DNA of 64,000 bases from an uncultured Clostridia bacterium. GTDB taxonomy: Bacteria; Bacillota; Clostridia; Oscillospirales; Ruminococcaceae. The notes under the pieces are model-generated. The model saw nothing but the letters and a program-made list of their open reading frames with translations, did no database searches and had not been told where the DNA came from. The position numbers were made by a program, and so were the translations under genes. Below are positions 9,051 to 19,213 of this stretch, one piece after another. Positions within the stretch are counted from its first letter, which is position 1, and each line of letters opens with the position of its first letter. The stretch spans positions 176,254 to 240,253 of the forward strand of contig CAMCPM010000002.1 in the NCBI GenBank assembly GCA_945876755.1. Reading direction: 5' to 3'.

Positions 9051-11387
9051 ATGAAGTTTGCAGACGGCTTTTGGCTTAATAAAAGAGGCTTTGAAGTAAA
9101 TTACGCTTCACAGGCTTATGAGATCAAGGCAGGTAAAAACTTTATCAACGTTCTTGCCACATCTACATATATCCAGAACAGAGGTATGACTCTCGGCGGT
9201 CCTGTTCTTGATATTACTTTCTCTTCAACTCAGAAGGACGTTATCAAGGTTACTATCGACCACTACAAGGGCACTCTCGATAATATGCCCAAATTTGAGC
9301 TTAATGAAGATCAGGGCTATACTCCGGAGATCAAAGAGTATGACGAATACTGGGAGCTTGTTTCCGGCGGCACAAAGGTAAGGATCGGCAAATTCAGCTG
9401 GAATATCCAGTATTTCTACAAGGATAAGAAGCTGACAGGCGGCGCTTGGAGAGCTACCACTGTTGTAAATGAAAACAAGTTCAGCGTTTCTACCCGTCTT
9501 GCACATACTCAGGACGAGACCTTCTGGAGCTATCCTCAGGACGAGCGCAGCACTTATATGCGTGAGCAGCTTACTCTCTCTGTTGGTGAAAATATTTACG
9601 GCTTCGGCGAGAAGTTCACCACATTCGTTAAGAATGGTCAGAGCGTTGAAACATGGAACTCCGACGGCGGAACCTGCTCCGACCAGTCCTATAAGTGTAT
9701 TCCTTTCTATGTTTCCTCGAGAGGCTACGGCGTATTTGTAAACAGCTCAGACAAGGTTTCCTACGAGGTCGCTTCTGATACCGTTTCAAAGGTTTCTTTT
9801 ACAGTTCCCGGCGAACACCTTGAATACTTTATGATCGGCGGCGAAAATCTTACAGAGGTCCTTTCAAACTATACAACACTTACAGGAAAGCCTGCGCTTC
9901 CTCCTGCATATACTTTCGGTCTGTGGCTTACTACATCGTTCACTACAAAGTACGATGAAGAGACCGTTACTTCCTTTATCGACGGCATGGCTGAACGTGA
10001 TATTCCGCTTCAGGTGTTCCACTTCGACTGCTTCTGGATGAAGGAGTTTGAATGGTGCAACTTTGAGTGGGACAAGAGACAGTTCCCTGACCCAGCCGCT
10101 ATGCTGAGCAGACTCAAAGCAAAGGGTCTTGAGATATGCGTTTGGATCAACCCTTACATTGCACAGCGTTCAAAGCTTTTCGACGAGGGCAAGGCTAACG
10201 GATACTTTATTAAGAATCTTGACGGCAGCGTGTTCCAGTGCGATATGTGGCAGCCGGGCATGGCTATCGTTGACTTTACAAATCCCGCTGCCTGCGAGTG
10301 GTACGCTTCCAAGCTCCGCAAGCTCTGTGAGATGGGCGTTGACTGCTTCAAGACCGACTTCGGTGAGAGAATTCCTACCAAGGTCAAGTATTTCGACGGC
10401 TCAGACCCTATCGCAATGCACAACTATTATACATACCTTTACAATAAAACCGTATTCAACGTTCTCAAGGAATATTACGGCGAAAACAAGGCTTGCCTGT
10501 TTGCACGTTCCGCAACAGCAGGCGGACAGCAGTTCCCCGTTCACTGGGGCGGCGACTGCTCGGCAGAGTACACATCTATGGCAGAAACTCTCCGCGGCGG
10601 ACTTTCTCTCTGCCTTTCCGGTTTCGGCTATTTCAGCCACGATATGAGCGGCTTTGAGGCTACCGCTACTCCCGATATTTACAAGAGATGGGCTGCTTTC
10701 GGTCTGTTCTCATCACATTCACGTCTCCACGGCAACAGTTCTTACAGAGTGCCTTGGCTCTTTGACGAGGAATCCGTTGACGTTCTCCGCTTCTTCACAA
10801 AGCTCAAGGGTAAGCTGATGCCTTATATCTGGGCACAGGCTATCAAGACTTCTACTGTCGGCGTGCCTATGATGAGAGCTATGGTTATCGACTATGCGGA
10901 CGACCCTGTTTGCCTCAACCTTGACCGCCAGTATATGTTCGGTGACAACATTCTTGTTGCTCCAATCTTCAATGAAGAGGGTACTGCCGAGTTCTATGTT
11001 CCTGCCGGAAAGTGGACTGACATCATTTCAGGCAAGCAGTACGAGGGCGGAAAATATTACAACGAAAAGTTCGATTATTTCTCTCTTCCTTGCCTTGCAA
11101 AGCCTAACAGCATTGTTGCTTACGGTAACTTTGATAAGAACTTCGAGTATGATTATCTTACCAATACCGAGTTCGTTATTTACGAGCTTGAGGAAGGCAA
11201 GACTGCTGAATGCAATATTTACAATACCGAGGCTGAAAATGTATTTACCCTTACAGCAACAAACCACGGCGGCAAGATCGAAGTTGCATACACAAATACA
11301 ACTTCTCCGTTCAGCGTAAAGGTATTCGGCAAGGAATCTGTTGCAGTAAATCCTACTTCCGAGGGCAAAGTCATCATTAACCTTTAA
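9051..11387 (+). CDS. yicI: GH31 alpha-xylosidase
   Basis: FHFDCFWMKEFEWCNFEWD...VCVWINPYIAQRS...CFKTDFGERIP and HWGGDCSAEY motifs; ATG at 9051 with AAAGGAG SD. Confidence 0.93.
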   Translation: MKFADGFWLNKRGFEVNYASQAYEIKAGKNFINVLATSTYIQNRGMTLGGPVLDITFSSTQKDVIKVTIDHYKGTLDNMPKFELNEDQGYTPEIKEYDEYWELVSGGTKVRIGKFSWNIQYFYKDKKLTGGAWRATTVVNENKFSVSTRLAHTQDETFWSYPQDERSTYMREQLTLSVGENIYGFGEKFTTFVKNGQSVETWNSDGGTCSDQSYKCIPFYVSSRGYGVFVNSSDKVSYEVASDTVSKVSFTVPGEHLEYFMIGGENLTEVLSNYTTLTGKPALPPAYTFGLWLTTSFTTKYDEETVTSFIDGMAERDIPLQVFHFDCFWMKEFEWCNFEWDKRQFPDPAAMLSRLKAKGLEICVWINPYIAQRSKLFDEGKANGYFIKNLDGSVFQCDMWQPGMAIVDFTNPAACEWYASKLRKLCEMGVDCFKTDFGERIPTKVKYFDGSDPIAMHNYYTYLYNKTVFNVLKEYYGENKACLFARSATAGGQQFPVHWGGDCSAEYTSMAETLRGGLSLCLSGFGYFSHDMSGFEATATPDIYKRWAAFGLFSSHSRLHGNSSYRVPWLFDEESVDVLRFFTKLKGKLMPYIWAQAIKTSTVGVPMMRAMVIDYADDPVCLNLDRQYMFGDNILVAPIFNEEGTAEFYVPAGKWTDIISGKQYEGGKYYNEKFDYFSLPCLAKPNSIVAYGNFDKNFEYDYLTNTEFVIYELEEGKTAECNIYNTEAENVFTLTATNHGGKIEVAYTNTTSPFSVKVFGKESVAVNPTSEGKVIINL

Positions 11388-11422
11388 ATAGAAGCCGAAA
11401 GCTGTTGCCAGTTTTCGTATAA

Positions 11423-11460
11423 AAAAGCTGCTTTTGATAGTAAAGTCAAAAGCAGCTTTT
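11423..11460 (+). terminator. Intrinsic terminator after GH31 gene
   Basis: AAAAGCTGCTTTTGA-tagtaaag-TCAAAAGCAGCTTTT 15-bp stem. Confidence 0.85.
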
Positions 11461-11616
11461 GGTCTATTTCGGATTTTTCTTATTAAATTTATACGATTCC
11501 AAACTTTTTCGATTGAGCAGCTTTTTTATTTAAAATCTATTGAAATTATGTATAAAATGTTATATAATATTTATATACCTTGCGAAACCCGCAAAATTTA
11601 AAAGGAGTTGTTACAT

Positions 11617-12921
11617 ATGGGTCTTATTAAAGCTGCGATTGGTGCTGTAGGCGGCGTTCTTGCCGACCAGTGGAAAGAATTTTTCTATTGCGAGGCTATG
11701 GACAGCGATGTGCTTGTTCAGAAAGGTCAGAAGAAAATCAACGGACGTTCCTCGAATACAAAGGGAAGCGACAACGTTATCACACAGGGTTCGGGTATTG
11801 CTGTTGCAGACGGTCAGTGTATGATAATCGTTGAGCAGGGCAAGATCATTGATGTCTGCGCCGAGCCGGGCGAGTATACCTTTAATATTTCGGGAGAACC
11901 CTCCATATTTGCCGGCGATCTGGGTACAAGCATCAAGGAGACTTTTGAAAGCATCGGAAACCGTTTTGCTCACGGCGGCCAGGCTTCAACCGATACCCGT
12001 GTTTACTATTTCAATACAAAGGAAATACTTGGAAATAAATACGGTACCCCTACTCCCGTTCCGTTCCGCGTTGTGGACAGAAATATCGGACTTGATATTG
12101 ACGTTTCTATCCGCTGCAACGGTGAGTATTCCTATAAAATCGTTGACCCTTTGCTTTTCTATACAAACGTGTGCGGAAACGTAAACGGCGTTTATCGCAG
12201 AAGCGAAATAGACAGTATGCTTAAAACCGAGCTTATGACTGCGCTTCAGCCTGCATTTGCAAAAATTTCCGATATGGGAATAAGATACAGCGCACTTCCG
12301 GGTCATACTATTGAAATTGCCGACGCTCTCAATGAAGTTCTTTCAAAGAAGTGGACTGAGCTTCGCGGCATAAAAATTGCTTCATTCGGAATAAATTCCG
12401 TAAGCTGCTCGCCTGAGGACGAGAAAATGATCAAGGAGCTTCAGCGTACCGCTGTAATGCGTGACCCGTCAATGGCTGCTGCAACAATGGTAGGCGCTCA
12501 GGGCGATGCAATGAAAGCTGCTGCAAAAAACAGCGCAGGTGCAATGACAGGTTTTATGGGTATGGGTATGGCTCAGCAGGCAGGAGGACTTAACGCTCAG
12601 GCTCTTTTCGGAATGGCAGCTCAGCAATCACAGCAGCAGGCTGCTCCTGCGGCAAACGGCTGGAAATGCTCCTGCGGTGCTGTTAATACGGCAAAATTCT
12701 GCTCCGAGTGCGGAAGTCCAAAACCATCAGCCGATGGCTGGACCTGCTCCTGCGGTGCGGTAAACAAGGGTAAATTCTGCGCTGAATGCGGAAAACCCAA
12801 GCCGGCGGGAGAACCTCTTTACCGCTGCGACAAGTGCGGCTGGGAACCTGAAGATCCGAAAAATCCTCCAAAGTTCTGTCCCGAATGCGGAGACCGCTTT
12901 GACGAAAATGATATAAAGTAA
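11617..12921 (+). CDS. SPFH-domain protein with C-terminal zinc ribbons (YdjI-like)
   Basis: VLVQKGQKKINGRSSNTKGSDNVITQGSGIAVADGQCMIIVEQGKI...EPGEYTFN; C-terminal WKCSCGAVNTAKFCSECG x2 and a rubredoxin-like CDKCGWEPEDP...CPECG. Confidence 0.88.
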   Translation: MGLIKAAIGAVGGVLADQWKEFFYCEAMDSDVLVQKGQKKINGRSSNTKGSDNVITQGSGIAVADGQCMIIVEQGKIIDVCAEPGEYTFNISGEPSIFAGDLGTSIKETFESIGNRFAHGGQASTDTRVYYFNTKEILGNKYGTPTPVPFRVVDRNIGLDIDVSIRCNGEYSYKIVDPLLFYTNVCGNVNGVYRRSEIDSMLKTELMTALQPAFAKISDMGIRYSALPGHTIEIADALNEVLSKKWTELRGIKIASFGINSVSCSPEDEKMIKELQRTAVMRDPSMAAATMVGAQGDAMKAAAKNSAGAMTGFMGMGMAQQAGGLNAQALFGMAAQQSQQQAAPAANGWKCSCGAVNTAKFCSECGSPKPSADGWTCSCGAVNKGKFCAECGKPKPAGEPLYRCDKCGWEPEDPKNPPKFCPECGDRFDENDIK

Positions 12922-12982
12922 AATTATGCGGCAGAGGCTAAATCTATAGCCGCTGCCGCATTTTGTGCGAAAGGAGCTTTTT

Positions 12983-14053
12983 ATGGCGGCTCTTACTGAA
13001 TATAAATGTCCGTGCTGCGGCGGTGCTATCGAGTTTAACAGCAATACGCAGAATATGAAGTGTCCGTACTGCGACACCGAATTTGAAATTGAAGCTATAA
13101 AAGAATATTGCGAAGCTTCAAATGATGTGGGAGACGACCTTTCATGGAATACTCCCGATTCGGAGTGGAGTGCAGGAGAGCAGGACGGAATGAAAATTTA
13201 CACCTGCAAAAGCTGCGGCGGTCAGATAGTAGCAGACGAGAATACAGCTGCTTCAGCGTGCCCGTACTGCGATAACCCGATCGTTATGACCGGACAGTTT
13301 GACGGCGGTCTAAAACCTGATTTGATAATTCCGTTTAAAATTGACAAAAACGGAGCAAAGAGCGCTCTTGAAAAGTACCTGAAAGGTAAGTTCCTGCTGC
13401 CGAAAAGCTTTTCAAACGAAAACAGAATTGAAGAGATCAAGGGTGTGTATGTTCCGTTCTGGCTCTATGACTGCGATGCCGACGCTTACATCAGATATAG
13501 GGCAACCAAGGTCAGAACATGGAAGGCGGGCGATTATCTTTATACCGAAACATCGCACTTCCTTATTGTTCGGAACGGCGGCATAAGCTTTGAAAAGGTT
13601 CCGGTTGACGGCTCAACCAAAATGCCCGATGAACTTTCCGAAGCTATCGAGCCTTATAATTACGGTGACTGTACAAAGTTTGAAACGGCTTATCTTGCAG
13701 GCTATATGGCTGATAAATACGACGTTGACGCAGAGGCAAGCGAGAAACGTGCAAACGAGCGTATCAGAAAAAGCACTCAGGAGGAGTTCAGAAATACGGT
13801 TATCGGATATGATACCGTTATTCCCGAGGCGGCAAATATTCGGCTGAAAAGCGGAAAAATACGCTATGCTCTCATGCCTGTGTGGATGCTAAACACCAAA
13901 TACAAAGGCGAAATGTATAGCTTTTCAATGAACGGTCAGACAGGAAAATTTGTGGGAAATCTACCTACCGATAAGGGAAAATTCTGGGGACTTTTCGCAG
14001 GTGTTTTTGCCGGTGTGACTGCATTGGCGTTTGCAGTTCAGGCACTGCTGTAA
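12983..14053 (+). CDS. TFIIB-type zinc-ribbon protein with C-terminal TM helix (YdjG-like)
   Basis: YKCPCCGGAIEFNSNTQNMKCPYCDTEF and YTCKSCGGQIVADENTAASACPYCDNPIVM; hydrophobic C-terminus. Confidence 0.85.
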   Translation: MAALTEYKCPCCGGAIEFNSNTQNMKCPYCDTEFEIEAIKEYCEASNDVGDDLSWNTPDSEWSAGEQDGMKIYTCKSCGGQIVADENTAASACPYCDNPIVMTGQFDGGLKPDLIIPFKIDKNGAKSALEKYLKGKFLLPKSFSNENRIEEIKGVYVPFWLYDCDADAYIRYRATKVRTWKAGDYLYTETSHFLIVRNGGISFEKVPVDGSTKMPDELSEAIEPYNYGDCTKFETAYLAGYMADKYDVDAEASEKRANERIRKSTQEEFRNTVIGYDTVIPEAANIRLKSGKIRYALMPVWMLNTKYKGEMYSFSMNGQTGKFVGNLPTDKGKFWGLFAGVFAGVTALAFAVQALL

Positions 14054-14099
14054 TCATATGGAACGGAGGTACGCTTCTGCTTGGAAGCATGGTTATATA

Positions 14100-14900
14100 A
14101 TGAAAATCAAGAAATTATTTTCCGTATTTCTTTCGGTAATAATATGCGCAGCGTTAACTTCTGTAACGGCTTTTGCGGAGAATGCAGATAAGGTCGCCGA
14201 TAATGCAGACCTGCTTTCCGACAGCGAGGAAAAACGCCTTGAAAGCGATATTATGGATATTATCGAAAAATATAATTACGGTTATGATATTGTAGTCGTT
14301 ACAGTAAATTCTACTCAAGGCAAGTCTCCGGAAGCTTTTGCCGACGACTATTACGACTATAACGGTTACGGCTATGACAGCGAGGGAAGCGGTCTGCTTC
14401 TGCTTGTTGACATGGGCAACAGAAAATGGCATATTTCAACAAAGGGAAAAGGTATAAGAGCTTTTACCGATTATGGTATAGATTGTATAGGTGAAACGGT
14501 TGCTGACGGACTTGGCAGCGGCGATTACTGCGGCGCATTCAGTGATTTTATTTCACTTTCCGATAAGTATATAAATAAATACGAAACGGACGGCAAGCCC
14601 TACGACATAGGAGATAAACCGAAAAACTATGCAGTAATTTTTCTGATTTCAGCAGGAATAGGTCTGATAGCAGCGTTTATTGTCTGTTTTGCTATGAAAT
14701 CACAGCTTAAAACCGCAGTACGTCAGGTCAACGCACGCAGCTATATAAGCAAGGGCAGCATGAATATCAAGTACGCAAGAGATATTTTCTTATACAGAAA
14801 CGTTACTGCCGCAAAAATTGAAAGCAGCGACGGAGGCGGCAGCAGTACCCATACAAGCTCCAGTGGAAGCACTCACGGCGGAGGCGGCGGAAGCTTCTGA
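14100..14900 (+). CDS. TPM-domain protein (YgcG/YdjH-like), secreted/membrane anchored
   Basis: Signal peptide MKIKKLFSVFLSVIICAALTSVTAFA, then VADNADLLSDSEEKRLESDIMDIIEKYNYGYDIVVVTV...GNRKWHISTKGKG; Gly/Ser-rich C-terminus. Confidence 0.85.
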   Translation: MKIKKLFSVFLSVIICAALTSVTAFAENADKVADNADLLSDSEEKRLESDIMDIIEKYNYGYDIVVVTVNSTQGKSPEAFADDYYDYNGYGYDSEGSGLLLLVDMGNRKWHISTKGKGIRAFTDYGIDCIGETVADGLGSGDYCGAFSDFISLSDKYINKYETDGKPYDIGDKPKNYAVIFLISAGIGLIAAFIVCFAMKSQLKTAVRQVNARSYISKGSMNIKYARDIFLYRNVTAAKIESSDGGGSSTHTSSSGSTHGGGGGSF

Positions 14901-14951
14901 TTTCATTCTGCATAATGTCAGATATTTTTTCATATTTTTATGGAAAATGGT

Positions 14952-14980
14952 TTGACTAAACGTATACGGTGTGGTAAAAT
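14952..14980 (+). promoter_or_regulatory. SigA-type promoter (TTGACT-N17-TAAAAT)
   Basis: Direct read; 17-nt spacer, upstream of GGDEF gene. Confidence 0.6.
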
Positions 14981-15055
14981 ATATAGTAATAACCGTTAGT
15001 CAGTTTTGATTATTAGTATTTAAAGCGCTGATCCTGTCAATTTGGAGGTATCATA

Positions 15056-16951
15056 ATGTTTAAAGGCAGAAAAGTTATTGCAGTCTGCATACCTAAAGCG
15101 TTCAATTCGGATTCGTTCAGGTATATAAAAAAGCTGAATGAGTATGCCTGTGAAAAGGATTATAAGCTTTTTGTGTATCAGACATGTACTGATCTGTATA
15201 TGAACGACAGTAATGACAGCGGTGAAAAATACGTTTTTGATTTAATTGATTATGATGCTGTCGATGGTGTAATTATTTTTACCGAGATGCTTAAAGACAA
15301 GGCTTTGTCGCGCAGGATAGCAGATAAAGCAATTGCAAAAGGCAAACCCGTTGTTTCTGTTGATGCTCCTATGGACGGCTGTATAAATATCTGCTATGAC
15401 TATGGCGATTGCTTTGAGAAAATTGTGCGGCATATTATTGTTGACCATAAGCTTACTAAGGTCAATTTTATTGCAGGCTTTGAGGGCAACGATTTTTCCG
15501 AGGAAAGGCTTAACGCATACAAACGTGTACTGGAAGAGCAGGGAATACCTTACGACCCGGAAAGGGTAGGCTACGGAAATTTCTGGGAGATGCCTGCAAG
15601 GCAGGTTATGGAAAAATTTCTTGCGGACGGAAAAGAACTTCCGGAAGCAATTATTTGCAGCAACGACGTAATGGCTATGACAGCCTGTAAATGTCTTCAG
15701 GAAAAAGGTTATTCCGTTCCCGATGACGTTATCGTTTCAGGCTTTGACGGAATTGAAGATGAGCGCTATCATTCTCCCAGACTGACTACCTGCCGAAGCA
15801 GCGAAGCAGAGATGTCAAAAAGTACGATAGAACTTATCGACAAAGCAATAAACGGAGAAAAAGTACCCGAAAATACCGTTATAAGCTTTGAAATGGTTAT
15901 TTCACAGTCCTGCGGTTGTGTGCAAAAAAATGCAGAAGACGCTTCAGATATGATAAATGACCTGCACAGCAGACTTGTAGGCTATATGCAGAGAAGCTAT
16001 GCTATGACCGGACTTATGACAACAATAAGCAGTATAAAAGTCCCGGAGCTTATGGTTGAGCATTTTACCAATAAAGATGAACTGAGCGATACATACTGCT
16101 GCCTTAATTCTGATGCGCTTAACCCTAAGAGCGGAGTTATGGACAGCATCTCAGATAAGCCTTTTACCGATGAAATGATAATGGTTTATCACGGTGTATA
16201 TGGTAAGAAAACTACTGAGATAATCCGTTTTAACAGAACAGATATTGCTCCGGGAATTGAAAGGAATTATTTTGAATGGAATGTTCCGGTTGTGTTTTCC
16301 GTTCTGCATTATCTTGATATTCCTCTGGGATATCTCTGTATGATAATTCCGCTAGAACCTATTTATTATGAGCGTATTCAGCAGATTGCCGAAGCATACG
16401 GCAATGGCTTTGGTAATGTAAGAATGTATAAAGCAATGGAAAGGCTTTATACTCACGACCCGCTTACGGAGCTTTACAACAGACGCGGTTTTTACCAGCT
16501 TATTTCATCAAAATTTGAAAAGGCGGAAAAAACAGAAAATGCTGAAATTGTTATTGTTTCCGCCGATTTGGACGGACTAAAGCCTATCAACGATACCTAC
16601 GGACATTCCGAGGGTGACAATGCAATAAAAGTAGTTGCTCAGGCTCTTGAAAGCGCTTCGGTCAGCGGTGAAATATGCGCACGTTTCGGCGGAGACGAGT
16701 TTGTTGTTGCAGGCATAACAGTTGACGGCAAGGATTATGCCGAAAGCTTTAAAAAGCGTTTTTATGAGTTTATTGATAATTACAATAAAACAAGCGGCAA
16801 GCCATATAAGGTTGCCGCAAGTATAGGTATAACCTGCAAAAAGCCGGACAATTTACAGATAGACGATATGATAAAAATGTCAGATGATTTGATGTATGCT
16901 GATAAGGCAACAAGAAGAATCGTTCGCAGCAGACCGCGCGAAAATGATTAA
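15056..16951 (+). CDS. Cytoplasmic LacI-type periplasmic-binding-like sensor domain fused to GGDEF diguanylate cyclase
   Basis: N-term LacI effector-binding pattern (AIICSNDVMAMTACKCLQEKGYSVPDDVIVSGFDGIEDERYHSPRLTTCRSS), no HTH; C-term DPLTELYNRRGFYQL...ARFGGDEFVV. Confidence 0.9.
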   Translation: MFKGRKVIAVCIPKAFNSDSFRYIKKLNEYACEKDYKLFVYQTCTDLYMNDSNDSGEKYVFDLIDYDAVDGVIIFTEMLKDKALSRRIADKAIAKGKPVVSVDAPMDGCINICYDYGDCFEKIVRHIIVDHKLTKVNFIAGFEGNDFSEERLNAYKRVLEEQGIPYDPERVGYGNFWEMPARQVMEKFLADGKELPEAIICSNDVMAMTACKCLQEKGYSVPDDVIVSGFDGIEDERYHSPRLTTCRSSEAEMSKSTIELIDKAINGEKVPENTVISFEMVISQSCGCVQKNAEDASDMINDLHSRLVGYMQRSYAMTGLMTTISSIKVPELMVEHFTNKDELSDTYCCLNSDALNPKSGVMDSISDKPFTDEMIMVYHGVYGKKTTEIIRFNRTDIAPGIERNYFEWNVPVVFSVLHYLDIPLGYLCMIIPLEPIYYERIQQIAEAYGNGFGNVRMYKAMERLYTHDPLTELYNRRGFYQLISSKFEKAEKTENAEIVIVSADLDGLKPINDTYGHSEGDNAIKVVAQALESASVSGEICARFGGDEFVVAGITVDGKDYAESFKKRFYEFIDNYNKTSGKPYKVAASIGITCKKPDNLQIDDMIKMSDDLMYADKATRRIVRSRPREND

Positions 16952-18006
16952 ACCAGCCGGCATATAATTTCATTTGAAACGAGGCAGCCCTCAGGCGTAA
17001 GCTTGAGAGCGCCTTTTTCTTTTTTTAGGAGTCCGTTTTTTATGAGGATTTCCGCAGGCTTTTCAGCTTGCGGGTAATCGTCAAGAGAAAGTCCCTCTTT
17101 TGTAAGCCGCAATGAAAGCATTGCTTTTTCTTCGGCAGAACCGCCGTTATCAAGAGTAACTGTTTTCTGTACGTCCGAAGAGATAAATTCCGAAAGATTT
17201 TTCGGACAGGCAAAACGTTTTCCGTCAATAAAGCTGTGTGCCGCAGGACCGATCCCAAGGTATTCCTCACAGCGCCAGTATTTCAGATTGTGACGGCATT
17301 CAAAACCATCTTTGGCAAAGTTTGAGATCTCATACTGTTCAAAACCGCTTCCTTCCAGCGTTTGGACTGTTTCAAGATACATTTCCGCAGTATCATCCTC
17401 ATCAGGGATTTTTGAGAGTAACTCTTTGTCGGCGGCAAGGGGAGTACCCTCCTCAACTTTAAGCATATACGCTGAAATATGGGTAAGCGGAAGCTTTGAG
17501 ATAATGTCAAGATTGCAGCGCAGACTTTTGAAGGTCTGTCCCGAAACAGCAAGCATAAGGTCTGCGCTGATATTGTCAAATCCGAGTTTTGATGCGGCAA
17601 TAATCGCATTTACTGCCTGTTCCGAGCTGTGAAGCCGTCCAAGCATTTTAAGCTCATCTTTGTCAAATGACTGAACTCCGAATGAAAGGCGGTTTACTCC
17701 GGCAGAATGAATCTCTTTAAGGTAATCCGCAGTAACGCTGTTAGGATTGCACTCCATTGAAATTTCAGCGTTTGCAGTAATTTTAGCCGCAGAAAGAACT
17801 TCATAGATCTGCTTTGCGGAAAGCAGTGATGGAGTTCCGCCGCCGAAATAAACGGTATCGAAACAGCAGTCCGCAGCATTTATGTTGCGGACAACAGCAG
17901 CAGTATAAACGTCAGTCAGAGACAAGTCCGTTATGGAATAAAAATCGCAGTAGCTGCATTTTCTTACACAAAACGGAACGTGAATGTATAAGCCTATAGG
18001 TTGCAT
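16948..18006 (-). CDS. hemW: Radical SAM heme chaperone HemW / coproporphyrinogen-III-oxidase-like
   Basis: LYIHVPFCVRKCSYCDFYS (CxxxCxxC) and YFGGGTPSLL, EISMECNPNSV. Confidence 0.93.
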   Translation of the reverse strand: MQPIGLYIHVPFCVRKCSYCDFYSITDLSLTDVYTAAVVRNINAADCCFDTVYFGGGTPSLLSAKQIYEVLSAAKITANAEISMECNPNSVTADYLKEIHSAGVNRLSFGVQSFDKDELKMLGRLHSSEQAVNAIIAASKLGFDNISADLMLAVSGQTFKSLRCNLDIISKLPLTHISAYMLKVEEGTPLAADKELLSKIPDEDDTAEMYLETVQTLEGSGFEQYEISNFAKDGFECRHNLKYWRCEEYLGIGPAAHSFIDGKRFACPKNLSEFISSDVQKTVTLDNGGSAEEKAMLSLRLTKEGLSLDDYPQAEKPAEILIKNGLLKKEKGALKLTPEGCLVSNEIICRLV

Positions 18007-18023
18007 ATGACCTCCGAAATTAT

Positions 18024-19157
18024 TTATGTAAGGCTTGTAGTCAGTCCGTTGATTGAAATGCTTGGATCGTCAAGGTCGATAACAAGACATCTTCTGCCGT
18101 CAATAACGCTTGTTCGTACCTTGTCAGTCGCGTCACGGCTTATGTTTATGGTAATTTCGGGAGTTGAAAGAACGGTTTTATTTTCAATAAGATTTTCTGC
18201 GGTAAGACCGTCAGCTTCGCCGACTTTTTCTTTGAAAACGGCAGGAAGAGCGTCCAGCTTGTCGCTGCTTACTCCTGCATCGAAAAGAATATTATGCAGC
18301 TTGTTATCGTCGATAAGCGGCATCTCGGTCTCATTTTTTGACTTAGTCACAATTTCCCTCAAAGACTCGTTTACCTGCGTGATGACCGTATAGCTAAGCT
18401 CGTCTCCCACAACGTCTGTCAGAACCTGCTGGAATGTTTCCTTTTCATTTTGACAAGTCATAATAAAATTACAGCCAAGAACATCCTCGATAACGGAAAT
18501 GTTGGGCTTTTTCGGCGTTTTGGTAAAGTACATGACTCTGTTGACATCGGGGCTTCTGTCGCTGAAAACGGGATAGAAAAATCCGTCAGTAGGTGTGCGG
18601 CTGATGATCAGGTCAGTGTTGGCTTTCTTGACGATAGTGTTGCTTTCGCTGTCAAACATTAAGCCGTCATCGCCGGTGCAAACAGGGCAAACCGCAGTTA
18701 CAATAAAGTTGTATTCTTCGGCGGCTTCGTCATAGGTCTCGTCGTTTTTGTCCTTGACCATAATGCTGTACGAGCAGTAACCAATTATCAGCGTATATGC
18801 CATTTCATATTCCATATTGTTGACAATTCGCTCGATCAGCTTAGCGTTGGAAGCTTCATCTTCAAGCTTGCCCTTAACTGCGGCGTAAAAAATGTTCTGC
18901 GCACCGTCCTCCTGATATTCCTCGTTAGGGAAGCTGTATTCCACAAGATTTTTTCCAACGCTTCCGCCGAGGACTTTTTTCAAGGACTCCAGCATAACAG
19001 CGCCCTCGTCCTCGGGAATAAGGGAGTAGAGCTTGTTTTCGCTGCATCGAATGTTTTTCTGCGGGTCAACATATACGGAAACAATATGATTCAGCGTAAA
19101 AAATCCGCTGCTGTCGGTAAAATTCTTTTTGATTTCCGCAACTTCTTTTTTATTCAT
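18024..19157 (-). CDS. DUF4317 family protein
   Basis: MNKKEVAEIKKNFTDSSGFFTLNHIVSVYVDPQKNIR...; recognised family pattern. Confidence 0.75.
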   Translation of the reverse strand: MNKKEVAEIKKNFTDSSGFFTLNHIVSVYVDPQKNIRCSENKLYSLIPEDEGAVMLESLKKVLGGSVGKNLVEYSFPNEEYQEDGAQNIFYAAVKGKLEDEASNAKLIERIVNNMEYEMAYTLIIGYCSYSIMVKDKNDETYDEAAEEYNFIVTAVCPVCTGDDGLMFDSESNTIVKKANTDLIISRTPTDGFFYPVFSDRSPDVNRVMYFTKTPKKPNISVIEDVLGCNFIMTCQNEKETFQQVLTDVVGDELSYTVITQVNESLREIVTKSKNETEMPLIDDNKLHNILFDAGVSSDKLDALPAVFKEKVGEADGLTAENLIENKTVLSTPEITINISRDATDKVRTSVIDGRRCLVIDLDDPSISINGLTTSLT

Positions 19158-19213
19158 TTGTGTGATGTTCCTTTCTTTTTATATAAAAGTGAAATTGTTT
19201 TTTATATTTAAAA

